Assembly: GCA_965644295.1 (NCBI GenBank)
Contig: CBFFRP010000533.1
Span: forward strand, 1-63,904
DNA length: 63,904 nucleotides
From: Paraphysomonas bandaiensis
Taxonomy: Eukaryota; Chrysophyceae
Direction: 5' to 3'
Positions 10,874 through 23,600 of this stretch are shown in pieces; the stretch's first letter is position 1, and the number at the start of each line of letters is the position of its first letter. Below the pieces are notes generated by a model, which worked only from the letters and a program-made list of their open reading frames with translations, searched no databases and had not been told where the DNA came from. A program made the translations under genes and the position numbers.

Positions 10874-13400
10874 TTTGAAACTGCTATCGGAGTAACTATT
10901 TTCAAATTCAGTACAACTCTAACCGTATTCGTGTTTGTATTATGTTCATTCATTCTATTTATCTAATGGGAGTTTATATTTGGAAAGTATTTATTGTACT
11001 TCAGCTCTAAACTGCATGTATGATATTAATATACTCCAAATTTTTTATCTTTCTACTCCATTTGTATTTGTGTTGGCATCTGGATTGCTCAGGAAGATGT
11101 GTTTCATAGTTTCACATAGGTTTCTTTTTGTTATTTTCGCCACTCAAAACAGACTCTATATCAACGCTGGACTATTGGTATCGTAAACTCGTCACATTCA
11201 GTCATAAGAGTACTACTAATAATATCGTACAATTGCCAGAGACTTTAAATACTATGTCTGAAAATGGTGAGGATAGCATCTTCATCGAATTAAATTGCAA
11301 TATGCTTGCTGGAGTGATGACCCAGCACGATACTCTGCAGATACAGATTTCTAAATAAGATTGAATTCGATAAATAAATGATACATGTGTTGAAACTCAA
11401 CATGGTGCTGTTTCTGAAAGCTAATCGACACTTGTGCTTAGGTTTGACATACGTATTGTTCTGTATTACAACGTCGCTATAGGCGAGCATGATCGGTAAC
11501 TTAATAAAGTATCAGCTAAGTGTTAACTAGTTTGAATAATTAATTATCTTGACAAAACTAGGCCCCATAAATTTGAGCAGCATCCTATTTAAACCGTATC
11601 GTTTTGCATAAATATCGTTTGATTTTTTTCTCACGATTGCGTAATGTTTACTTTCGTATATAGTGGATATATACATCAGTGTTCTCTGTTGTATTAATAT
11701 GCAACAGTATGTACAGCACTGTTTCCTATTGATATTATATGATATGGAAAATATCATACTATATAAAGAGACTGATGAGAATGACTAGTGAACATATGGC
11801 CGGATACATGCATAGTATTTCAATGTGGTTATGATGATGGCTCCGATAATGAGTATGAGAAAAGTTGTGATCAACTAAGTAGTAGGTAGTCTTCGCTAGG
11901 CAGCGTAGCTTGTTGGTTTTGCTAATCATGTGAATTTTATGAGTGGTACTAAAGATGGAATCTGCGCATTTGTTTAATTACTTAATAAAGATACTAATAT
12001 ATTGCAATAGTATTGTTGGGACGGTTCAAATATTCCATTAATATTATTGGCGCTATCTACCGATAATATTGCAATATATTGTTTCCTTGCCCAGGTGAAA
12101 GTAGTACTTGTGAGCAGAAAGTAGTCTTTGTTCATTTGCGAAGTAAAAAAATGAATGTTCATAGGAGTACTAGTGCCTAGTGCATACAGCAGTACCCGTA
12201 AAGTTGTTAACAAGTAGTGTTGACTTTGTGCGATGTTATTCCATTTGAATTTCATAATATATCTAAATCTAGAGAGCGAGTATAAAGTATATAGGCTCTA
12301 TTACCACATTCGGTAACGGTGCATTAGGAAGTGTCTGACGTTCACAACTCATGATTTGCATATTGATTGATATTCTCACACTATTCGTCTAGATATAATA
12401 CGTGTGTTAGAATTAGTAACTCATTTTGTTTATATTCAATGACGTGACTCTTAAGAACATATAGCACCATAACGCACACATTACGTACAATATTTACAAG
12501 ACAAGTCAACGAAACTTCCTGGTCTGTAGACATATATACCCATTCACCACCAACGGAGCCTCAAATTCGTGACATACTGATTACCCTCACTACTACAGCA
12601 TTTATTTCCGCACCCAAAAATAGAGTCATTTCTCAAATTGGATGTGCTGCATTTACCACTCCATTTTATACAAGAGTTCAATACGACTCGTCATTACACC
12701 AACATAAAAGTTCAATACATTACGCATAGTAATACGTTAGCCTATTTTCTAACCATACACGAAAATATAGTGCTTGTAGATAAATGACATGACATTGGAT
12801 GCATTAAACAGTAGTGTGATATTATGGATATGCGTTGGAATTAAGCGAATTGTCGTTTCATAGATGCATAGTAGCATCCATCCATTAACAGATGTACACA
12901 CATTAGCAGTACATTGCTTTAACAGTATCATACATACATTAAAAGTAGTGCACATACATTAACTGCAGATGCATTACTTTAACGGTAGATACATACATTA
13001 ACAGCAGATGCATTACTTTAACGGCGGTAGATACACAGTGCGTGGACATGCGTGGACACCGGCCATCTACCTCTACATATACACGCATGTACGGAGTATT
13101 CGTTATTCACCACCTGCCAAATTTGAAAAAGTCGAATATTACAGGACACAAAGTTGAAAACTATTCAAAAACTACCATAATATCAAAATACTCCAGAAAT
13201 GAATTCTAAAAATGAAAATATCCTAGAAATATATACGGAATGTGTCCTACATCCTATATATATCAGTAGAGTATGGTAAAGCAGTACAGTGTATACCGTA
13301 TAGGTACAGAGCGGTGGATGTACATGTACTGGGAGAGTGGCAGCTACATTAACAGGCACACTTACAGCAGCACACTGACCACTCGAATCAAATATCGAAC
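10874..13400. other. Gene-poor AT-rich region
   Basis: About 2.5 kb with only short random open frames (83 codons or fewer), none with a recognisable domain. A short degenerate tandem repeat lies at 12900-13035; otherwise nothing seen. Confidence 0.5.
12900..13035 (+). repeat. Degenerate tandem repeat, about 41 bp
   Basis: Repeated blocks carrying GCAGATGCATTACTTTAACG and AGATACATACATTAAC, two good copies and weaker ones upstream. Confidence 0.6.
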
Positions 13401-15439
13401 ATGAATCAATTGGAACACACTATCCGTGAATTAATTGAAGACGGACTGGCTGATAGTGCCGAGAAGATGTGCTCTGTGCTGCTACAGTCTGATATGTGTG
13501 TATATGAGGGGAGAGATGCATATACAGGCCACCGCCAGAAGCAGAGAGACAGAGGAGGAAATAGAGACAGTGATAGTCGAAGAGGACCTCATGAGAGGAT
13601 CAGAGAATTACATGGAGATGCATTGTTTGCACTTGAAGAATATTCTAGAGCACTTGATGCTTATAGACGAGCTGCGTCTGCTGCGTGTGTGTCCTCTACT
13701 AACAACGAGACACCTGTAGAGACACAGACACACGCCAGACCTGTGCTTGACTCTATTGATGCAAGATTAGTCTTCAAGCAATGTAAGTGTATGGTAAAGA
13801 TGGATGAAAGTGCTGCAGTTATACGGGAGATGGAACGTATACCGAAAGAGTTTCGCACTGTTCGTATGAATGTTTTTTTGGGAAATCTCTACAAGACTGC
13901 GAAACTGAGGCGGCATGCTGTCAGTACTCTGCAGGAGGTAGTGACTGCTAATCCACTTGCAGTTGAGTGCATTGAAGCTCTAGTGGATCTAGGAGTAGAG
14001 GTACATGATATTATTCGGGATGGAGCATCTAATGCTGCCGAGGGGGAAGAGGACGTTGTTGAATCATTTCGGAAAGCTTGGGTTCCTCAGTTAACCAATG
14101 CTCTCTGTCTTCAATATAACTCGGACTACGAAGGTTCAATACGATATGCCGTTATTTTATTATGCATATAATTTTGCTATAGGTTGTAAAGCACATTTGC
14201 AGCCATTGCTGTCACGTTATCCTGGTAGTGTTTATTTGACCACTCAACTGGCTCTATGTGCTCATAACGCAGAAGAGCCAGAGGAAGCAATACGCCTGTT
14301 TCGGTGTGTACGGCAAGCAGATAAGGGTTATAGCATGGGCATGGGCATATTCGCCCAGCTATTGTATTACAACCACACTCACCCTGGAGATAGAGTGGGC
14401 TCCTACAAAGGGTATGATGAGGAATTGTCTAGACTGGCCACGGATCTACTGACAGAGAACCCTAAGGTATCCGCGGGATGGGTAGCTGCTGCCTTGTATA
14501 CAGAGCTACGAGGGGATAAAGATAAGAGTCTCGCATTTGTGGAGAAAGTAAGAATGTATATTACTTTTTCATTCGTTGGCTCATGCTATCATTCTTTCAG
14601 GGTTGTCGGATGGGTGCAAGAACACCAATACCTTTCGTAGCGAAAGGCAATCTTTTCTTATCTAGAGGACAACCCGAGTCAGCATCGATTGCTTTTTCCC
14701 AGGCAATGTCATTAGATAAGCGCAATGTAGACGCTCTTTTTGGCATGGTAGAGAGTTGCCTTAAACTGGGGAAGTACAAGGATGCAATGCTTGGGGCGAA
14801 GTCGGCACTAAAATTGCGCTCAAATTCGTCTGTATGCTTTACTCTACTGGGGCGGGTTATATCGAAGAGTGACAGTGAAACTGGTCGCAAAGAGGCAGCA
14901 AAAGCATTCAAGAAGGCGCTCAAATTAAATCCACGCAACGATATGGCTGCATGTGAATTGGGTGAATTATTGTTGGCGGAGGGGCAGAATGAGGAGGCAG
15001 CATCAATGTAAGTGGGTTAATATGTAGCATATATCTGTATGTAATACACTACTCAGATTAAAACAGGTTATTGATATTAAGCCGACGTACAATCTGAGAT
15101 GTTTATATGGAAAGGTATGTCTTGCTGCCATGATATTTTCTCACTTTGGCAGCATTTCGCAAAGTGATAACGTATTGATATATGGAATATGCTCAGGTAT
15201 TAGGAAAGATGAATAATCACGACGCTGCCATAGATCAACTTCATTCAGCTATGTCTTCTGATCAAACAGGACTGGCGGATGAGCACAATATGGCAATGCA
15301 TGAAATGGACAGTGTAGAGAGCCACATGCGCGGGGAAGACATGGACGAAAGTGCGTCGAGTTCAGGATACTATGACACTACCCTGCGTAACATGCAATCC
15401 CCTTCTGAGATGGACATGCCTCGTTATATGCATAGCTAA
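13401..15439 (+). CDS. APC7: Anaphase-promoting complex subunit 7 (TPR protein)
   Basis: Five exons: 13401-14133, 14183-14547, 14601-15007, 15057-15115 and 15197-15439. The product is about 600 aa, the size of animal APC7/ANAPC7 (565-599 aa). Diagnostic stretches include the N-terminal helix pair, IPKEFRTVRMNVFLGNLYK...NPLAVECIEALV (human-like IP..RT..IN..LANLYK), and C-terminal TPRs (AKGNLFLSRGQPESA, ALFGMVESCLKLGKY, AFKKALKLNPRNDMA). In the APC/C it is a scaffold TPR subunit that helps hold co-activators. The tail is acidic and Met-rich. Anomaly: the join of exon 3 (phase 2) to exon 4 is one base out of frame and meets a TGA, while exons 4 and 5 fit the TPR pattern in the other frame. One A fewer in the A5 run at 15060-15064 would restore it. 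Confidence 0.85.
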
Positions 15440-15940
15440 ATGGTAGCTCGTCGTAGGTCCTTGCCGTACTCAGTATGATGTTGTGCATAGTTTTGTGAAT
15501 GGTCGCATACCAATTTGTTCTAGCAAGACTGTATTGGTGTCTCTGATTAACTTATAAATTGTTGAATATATAGTAAATGGACTCATAAATAGCTACTTGT
15601 CTACATGACTGCTATGGTTATGACTTTCACGTGCACTAGACGTACAACTGCTGCGCATTTTTCTTTATCATATTTAATATTACGATGGGTAATCAATAAT
15701 CAATTACTAAATTTGTACTCGACCTCTCTTAGCTATCATTCACTGTAGGTACTCGCTACATTTATATAATCTTTACTACCAATCAATGTTATCAGATATT
15801 AGGTAGACACGATCTTATACAGTCAAAGTATTTCAGTTTCTCTAACATACTTCATACTTCTTATCATATCATTAACTCGTATCATAAGTCAAAAGCATAC
15901 TACAGTTTTCAGGGCTGCTGTAGAAGGGACACTAACATAA
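15440..15940. other. Spacer
   Basis: AT-rich convergent spacer after APC7. No gene recognised. Confidence 0.5.
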
Positions 15941-15949
15941 GTGGCACCT

Positions 15950-16170
15950 GTGTATATATCAACATTTTGCTTGCTCACTGCATTTGCTTTGAGTAAGAGA
16001 CCGAAAGTGGGTGCACCTTGATGCTTACGGTGACTCACAAGCAGCTTTCGTAGCATTAAATATAGTAGGATATCAGAGTTAAGCACTAGTTAGTAAAAGG
16101 TATAATGCTATATTAGTTTTGACTCTTACACGCCTATTGCTAATAATAAGACATTCACTACTCATCCCAA
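15950..16170 (+). repeat. Dispersed repeat family A, copy 1
   Basis: Shares GCACCTTG.TGCTTACGG.GAC, CACAAGCAGCTTTCGTAGC and the terminal ATTGCTAATAATAAGACATT block with copies near 30.3, 34.1, 34.65, 40.0, 48.2 and 56.4 kb. Confidence 0.8.
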
Positions 16171-16322
16171 CGATATAACAACACCATATAAGTTTCCAAA
16201 AATGTTTCTTGATCATTTTAGTACATTGGTACAAACTACAAACTACAAGGCTATGAACATAGCATACAAAAGCAAATACCAGTAAGAGCATATAGCAACT
16301 GACTGGAGGCAATTATATAAAG

Positions 16323-17311
16323 TTAATATTTACAACGAAGTGACTTGCGTTTATCCACATGTAATCTCTTCAGCGATTTCCGGACTGTTGCACAGTGGGT
16401 GCGGGCAGACACTGCAGGGGACTTGACGCCACAGTACATATCATAAAAATCCATTGATTGATCTTCCTCTTCTGCTGATGTCATAAATGAGCATATTTCA
16501 ATGATTATATATAAATATACATACCCTGAACTTGCTCTATGGCTGGTCGTTTGTGTGCTTGACTGCTAGATACAGAAAGAGCTGGCTGGCATACACGTTT
16601 CCCTCTTCCATGACCAAACACCTGCACTAAATCAGAGGGGGAGGGAGAGGATAATCTGTGGGGCATCAGCAATGCATCGCGATACGAAGGGCGACTGTTC
16701 TCAACCGGCACAGAGGTTTTCTCAGTTTCCTCTTCTTCAGAAGGAATCAGAATCCAGTCAGACTCGTCATCAATGTCACATATTGTCCAGCCAAATTTGT
16801 CCACCTTAAGTGTCATGTTTGAAATCGACGACGACAAATTCGATATATCTTTTAAAATTTCAGACTCACTTAACGGTGGCCATGACTCCAAATCATCAAC
16901 AAACTTACAATCCTCCGATGAAAGTACACATGTCCCATGCGTACAAACGAGCGATTTTAACATATCAAAGCAGGCATCCCATGAATGCTGCTCATCCCAA
17001 ATACGATTAATAGTAGTCGGATTAACAGTTGGAAAGGAAGATATCAAATCCTTTAAGTGTCTGTCGTCATCAAGTACTGTGATGCGATCAGATGACTCCG
17101 AGCCCACAGGCAGATAAGCCATATACAAACACTCACTTGGGCTATCACAGACATTACTGGCGATAGTCTTTGCTTTCCGTGATTTCCCATGATCTGAATT
17201 CATCTTCTTTAGTTTGAATTGTGCTCTTGTGATGTTGTGATCAGCACAGTAGTGAGAGAGATCCTCACGACAGGATGATACGAATAGGATGGTAGAAGGA
17301 GGGAGAGACAT
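16323..17311 (-). CDS. CUE-like domain protein, function unknown
   Basis: Exon 1 17311-16525 and exon 2 16474-16323 across a 50-nt intron (donor GGTATGT; acceptor CAGCAG) give 312 aa. Residues about 85-120 (LISSFPTVNPTTINRIWDE ... CFDMLKSL) resemble a CUE/UBA ubiquitin-binding helix bundle. The rest is Ser/Asp-rich and probably disordered, including a WTICDIDDESDWILIPSEEEE segment resembling an acidic LIR-type motif. The end is basic (VRKSLKRLHVDKRKSLRCKY). No catalytic domain is seen. The exon 2 frame was chosen because it continues SAEEEDQSMDFYDMY without a stop to 16323. The function is not recognised. Its upstream end faces the 44-bp satellite. Confidence 0.55.
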
Positions 17312-17660
17312 GGACGAAGAGGGGGGTGAATAGAAGGAATGAGAGTGGTGAGTATGTTTGATAGAAAGTGTTATGTTTAATTGCTTTAGTCACAGTATGT
17401 GTGTATGTATGTATGTATGTGTGTCGCCAGAGGAGTGACTCCTATCTGTAACGATACACACGCTACATACTATACATACTCCTCTACATACATACACATA
17501 TACATATACCTACACACTCCTTCATATATTAAGCACAGTACATCCACATACATACTTCGAATATTCGCCATAATTTCTTGTAGATTTCTTCAGAAAATCA
17601 AATATTCTCTTAGAATACACAGTAGTCAGCGTATACTAGGAATACATTACGCATGGGGCT
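17312..17660. other. Spacer before the satellite
   Basis: TGTA/TACA-rich sequence (17396-17540) followed by about 100 bp of unique sequence. No gene recognised. Confidence 0.5.
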
Positions 17661-20600
17661 ACCCGCAGAGTACACTGGAGGTCCTTGCAAAGCATGTGAT
17701 GAACCCTAGCAGAGTATGCTGGTTGTTATTGCAAAGCATGTGATGAACCCTAGCAGAGTATGCTGGTTGTCCTAGCAAAGCATGTGATGAACCCTTGCAG
17801 AGTATGCGGGTTGTCCTTGCAAAGCATGTGATGAACCCTAGCAGAGTATGCTGGTTGTCCTAGCAAAGCATGTGATGAACCCTAGCAGAGTATGCTGGTT
17901 GTTATTGCAAAGCATGTGATGAACCCTAGCAGAGTATGCTGGTTGTCCTAGCAAAGCATGTGATGAACCCTAGCAGAGTATGCTGGTTGTCCTTGCAAAG
18001 CATGTGATGAACCTTAGCAGAGTATGCTGGTTGTCCTAGCAAAGCATGTGATGAACCCTAGCAGAGTATGCTGGTTGTCCTTGCAAAGCATGTGATGAAC
18101 CTTAGCAGAGTATGCTGGTTGTCCTAGCAAAGCATGTGATGAACCCTAGCAGAGTATGCTGGTTGTTATTGCAAAGCATGTGATGAACCCTAGCAGAGTA
18201 TGCGGGTTGTCCTTGCAAAGCATGTGATGAACCCTAGCAGAGTATGCTGGTTGTCCTAGCAAAGCATGTGATGAATCCTAGCAGAGTATGCTGGTTGTCC
18301 TAGCAAAGCATGTGATGAACCTTAGCAGAGTATGCTGGTTGTCCTAGCAAAGCATGTGATGAACCCTAGCAGAGTATGCTGGTTGTTATTGCAAAGCATG
18401 TGATGAACCCTAGCAGAGTATGCGGGTTGTCCTTGCAAAGCATGTGATGAACCTTAGCAGAGTATGCTGGTTGTCCTAGCAAAGCATGTGATGAACCCTA
18501 GCAGAGTATGCTGGTTGTTATTGCAAAGCATGTGATGAACCCTAGCAGAGTATGCTGGTTGTTATTGCAAAGCATGTGATGAACCCTAGCAGAGTATGCT
18601 GGTTGTCCTAGCAAAGCATGTGATGAACCCTAGCAGAGTATGCTGGTTGTCCTAGCAAAGCATGTGATGAACCCTAGCAGAGTATGCTGGTTGTTATTGC
18701 AAAGCATGTGATGAACCCTAGCAGAGTATGCTGGTTGTCCTAGCAAAGCATGTGATGAACCCTAGCAGAGTATGCTGGTTGTTGTTGCAAAGCATGTGAT
18801 GAACCCTAGCAGAGTATGCTGGTTGTCCTAGCAAAGCATGTGATGAACCCTAGCAGAGTATGCTGGTTGTCCTAGCAAAGCATGTGATGAACCCTAGCAG
18901 AGTATGCTGGTTGTCCTAGCAAAGCATGTGATGAACCCTAGCAGAGTATGCTGGTTGTTATTGCAAAGCATGTGATGAACCCTAGCAGAGTATGCTGGTT
19001 GTCCTTGCAAAGCATGAGATGAACCCTAGCAGAGTATGCTGGTTGTCCTAGCAAAGCATGTGATGAACCCTAGCAGAGTATGCTGGTTGTCCTTGCAAAG
19101 CATGTGATGAACCCTAGCAGAGTATGCGGGTTGTCCTTGCAAAGCATGTGATGAACCCTAGCAGAGTATGCTGGTTGTCCTAGCAAAGCATGTGATGAAC
19201 CCTAGCAGAGTATGCTGGTTGTTATTGCAAAGCATGTGATGAACCCTAGCAGAGTATGCTGGTTGTCCTAGCAAAGCATGTGATGAACCCTAGCAGAGTA
19301 TGCTGGTTGTCCTAGCAAAGCATGTGATGAACCCTAGCAGAGTATGCGGGTTGTCCTTGCAAAGCATGTGATGAACCCTAGCAGAGTATGCTGGTTGTCC
19401 TTGCAAAGCATGTGATGAACCTTAGCAGAGTATGCTGGTTGTCCTAGCAAAGCATGTGATGAACCCTAGCAGAGTATGCTGGTTGTCCTAGCAAAGCATG
19501 TGATGAACCCTAGCAGAGTATGCTGGTTGTTATTGCAAAGCATGTGATGAACCCTAGCAGAGTATGCTGGTTGTTATTGCAAAGCATGTGATGAACCCTA
19601 GCAGAGTATGCTGGTTGTTATTGCAAAGCATGAGATGAACCCTAGCAGAGTATGCTGGTTGTCCTAGCAAAGCATGTGATGAACCCTAGCAGAGTATGCT
19701 GGTTGTTATTGCAAAGCATGTGATGAACCCTAGCAGAGTATGCGGGTTGTTATTGCAAAGCATGTGATGAACCCTAGCAGAGTATGCTGGTTGTCCTAGC
19801 AAAGCATGTGATGAACCCTAGCAGAGTATGCTGGTTGTTATTGCAAAGCATGTGATGAACCCTAGCAGAGTATGCTGGTTGTTATTGCAAAGCATGTGAT
19901 GAACCCTAGCAGAGTATGCGGGTTGTTATTGCAAAGCATGTGATGAACCCTAGCAGAGTATGCTGGTTGTCCTAGCAAAGCATGTGATGAACCCTAGCAG
20001 AGTATGCTGGTTGTTATTGCAAAGCATGTGATGAACCCTAGCAGAGTATGCTGGTTGTCCTAGCAAAGCATGTGATGAACCCTAGCAGAGTATGCTGGTT
20101 GTCCTTGCAAAGCATGAGATGAACCCTAGCAGAGTATGCTGGTTGTCCTAGCAAAGCATGTGATGAACCCTAGCAGAGTATGCTGGTTGTCCTTGCAAAG
20201 CATGTGATGAACCCTAGCAGAGTATGCGGGTTGTTATTGCAAAGCATGTGATGAACCCTAGCAGAGTATGCTGGTTGTCCTAGCAAAGCATGTGATGAAC
20301 CCTAGCAGAGTATGCTGGTTGTCCTTGCAAAGCATGTGATGAACCCTAGCAGAGTATGCTGGTTGTCCTAGCAAAGCATGTGATGAACCCTAGCAGAGTA
20401 TGCTGGTTGTCCTAGCAAAGCATGTGATGAACCCTAGCAGAGTATGCTGGTTGTCCTAGCAAAGCATGTGATGAACCCTAGCAGAGTATGCTGGTTGTCC
20501 TAGCAAAGCATGTGATGAACCCTAGCAGAGTATGCTGGTTGTCCTAGCAAAGCATGTGATGAACCCTAGCAGAGTATGCTGGTTGTCCTAGCAAAGCATG

Positions 20601-23600
20601 TGATGAACCCTAGCAGAGTATGCTGGTTGTTATTGCAAAGCATGTGATGAACCCTAGCAGAGTATGCTGGTTGTCCTAGCAAAGCATGTGATGAACCCTA
20701 GCAGAGTATGCTGGTTGTCCTAGCAAAGCATGTGATGAACCCTAGCAGAGTATGCTGGTTGTTATTGCAAAGCATGTGATGAACCCTAGCAGAGTATGCT
20801 GGTTGTCCTAGCAAAGCATGTGATGAACCCTAGCAGAGTATGCTGGTTGTTATTGCAAAGCATGTGATGAACCCTAGCAGAGTATGCTGGTTGTTTTTGC
20901 AAAGCATGTGATGAACCCTAGCAGAGTATGCTGGTTGTCCTAGCAAAGCATGTGATGAACCCTAGCAGAGTATGCTGGTTGTCCTAGCAAAGCATGTGAT
21001 GAACCCTTGCAGAGTATGCTGGTTGTCCTTGCAAAGCATGTGATGAACCTTAGCAGAGTATGCTGGTTGTCCTAGCAAAGCATGTGATGAACCCTAGCAG
21101 AGTATGCTGGTTGTCCTAGCAAAGCATGTGATGAACCCTAGCAGAGTATGGTGGTTGTCCTAGCAAAGCATGTGATGAACCCTAGCAGAGTATGCTGGTT
21201 GTTATTGCAAAGCATGTGATGAACCCTAGCAGAGTATGCTGGTTGTCCTAGCAAAGCATGTGATGAACCCTAGCAGAGTATGCTGGTTGTTATTGCAAAG
21301 CATGTGATGAACCCTAGCAGAGTATGCTGGTTGTCCTAGCAAAGCATGTGATGAACCCTAGCAGAGTATGCGGGTTGTCCTAGCAAAGCATGTGATGAAC
21401 CCTAGCAGAGTATGCGGGTTGTTATTGCAAAGCATGTGATGAACCCTAGCAGAGTATGCTGGTTGTCCTAGCAAAGCATGTGATGAACCCTAGCAGAGTA
21501 TGCTGGTTGTTATTGCAAAGCATGTGATGAACCCTAGCAGAGTATGCTGGTTGTTATTGCAAAGCATGTGATGAACCCTAGCAGAGTATGCTGGTTGTCC
21601 TAGCAAAGCATGTGATGAACCCTAGCAGAGTATGCTGGTTGTCCTAGCAAAGCATGTGATGAACCCTAGCAGAGTATGCTGGTTGTCCTAGCAAAGCATG
21701 TGATGAACCCTAGCAGAGTATGCTGGTTGTCCTAGCAAAGCATGTGATGAACCCTAGCAGAGTATGCTGGTTGTTATTGCAAAGCATGTGATGAACCCTA
21801 GCAGAGTATGGTGGTTGTCCTAGCAAAGCATGTGATGAACCCTAGCAGAGTATGCTGGTTGTTATTGCAAAGCATGTGATGAACCCTAGCAGAGTATGCT
21901 GGTTGTCCTAGCAAAGCATGTGATGAACCCTAGCAGAGTATGCTGGTTGTTATTGCAAAGCATGTGATGAACCCTAGCAGAGTATGCTGGTTGTCCTAGC
22001 AAAGCATGTGATGAACCCTAGCAGAGTATGCGGGTTGTCCTAGCAAAGCATGTGATGAACCCTAGCAGAGTATGCGGGTTGTTATTGCAAAGCATGTGAT
22101 GAACCCTAGCAGAGTATGCTGGTTGTCCTAGCAAAGCATGTGATGAACCCTAGCAGAGTATGCTGGTTGTTATTGCAAAGCATGTGATGAACCCTAGCAG
22201 AGTATGCTGGTTGTTATTGCAAAGCATGTGATGAACCCTAGCAGAGTATGCTGGTTGTCCTAGCAAAGCATGTGATGAACCCTAGCAGAGTATGCTGGTT
22301 GTCCTAGCAAAGCATGTGATGAACCCTAGCAGAGTATGCTGGTTGTCCTAGCAAAGCATGTGATGAACCCTAGCAGAGTATGGTGGTTGTCCTAGCAAAG
22401 CATGTGATGAACCCTAGCAGAGTATGCTGGTTGTTATTGCAAAGCATGTGATGAACCCTAGCAGAGTATGCTGGTTGTCCTAGCAAAGCATGTGATGAAC
22501 CCTAGCAGAGTATGCTGGTTGTTATTGCAAAGCATGTGATGAACCCTAGCAGAGTATGCTGGTTGTCCTAGCAAAGCATGTGATGAACCCTAGCAGAGTA
22601 TGCGGGTTGTCCTAGCAAAGCATGTGATGAACCCTAGCAGAGTATGCGGGTTGTTATTGCAAAGCATGTGATGAACCCTAGCAGAGTATGCTGGTTGTCC
22701 TAGCAAAGCATGTGATGAACCCTAGCAGAGTATGCTGGTTGTTATTGCAAAGCATGTGATGAACCCTAGCAGAGTATGCTGGTTGTTATTGCAAAGCATG
22801 TGATGAACCCTAGCAGAGTATGCTGGTTGTCCTAGCAAAGCATGTGATGAACCCTAGCAGAGTATGCTGGTTGTCCTAGCAAAGCATGTGATGAACCCTA
22901 GCAGAGTATGCTGGTTGTCCTAGCAAAGCATGTGATGAACCCTAGCAGAGTATGCTGGTTGTCCTAGCAAAGCATGTGATGAACCCTAGCAGAGTATGCT
23001 GGTTGTTATTGCAAAGCATGTGATGAACCCTAGCAGAGTATGGTGGTTGTCCTAGCAAAGCATGTGATGAACCCTAGCAGAGTATGCTGGTTGTTATTGC
23101 AAAGCATGTGATGAACCCTAGCAGAGTATGCTGGTTGTCCTAGCAAAGCATGTGATGAACCCTAGCAGAGTATGCTGGTTGTTATTGCAAAGCATGTGAT
23201 GAACCCTAGCAGAGTATGCTGGTTGTCCTAGCAAAGCATGTGATGAACCCTAGCAGAGTATGCGGGTTGTCCTAGCAAAGCATGTGATGAACCCTAGCAG
23301 AGTATGCGGGTTGTTATTGCAAAGCATGTGATGAACCCTAGCAGAGTATGCTGGTTGTCCTAGCAAAGCATGTGATGAACCCTAGCAGAGTATGCTGGTT
23401 GTTATTGCAAAGCATGTGATGAACCCTAGCAGAGTATGCTGGTTGTTATTGCAAAGCATGTGATGAACCCTAGCAGAGTATGCTGGTTGTCCTAGCAAAG
23501 CATGTGATGAACCCTAGCAGAGTATGCTGGTTGTCCTAGCAAAGCATGTGATGAACCCTAGCAGAGTATGCTGGTTGTCCTAGCAAAGCATGTGATGAAC

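Noticed and set aside
10935-12955. Several 63-93-codon frames in the AT-rich gap
   Set aside because: No domains, no consistent splice partners, and lengths expected by chance in such sequence.
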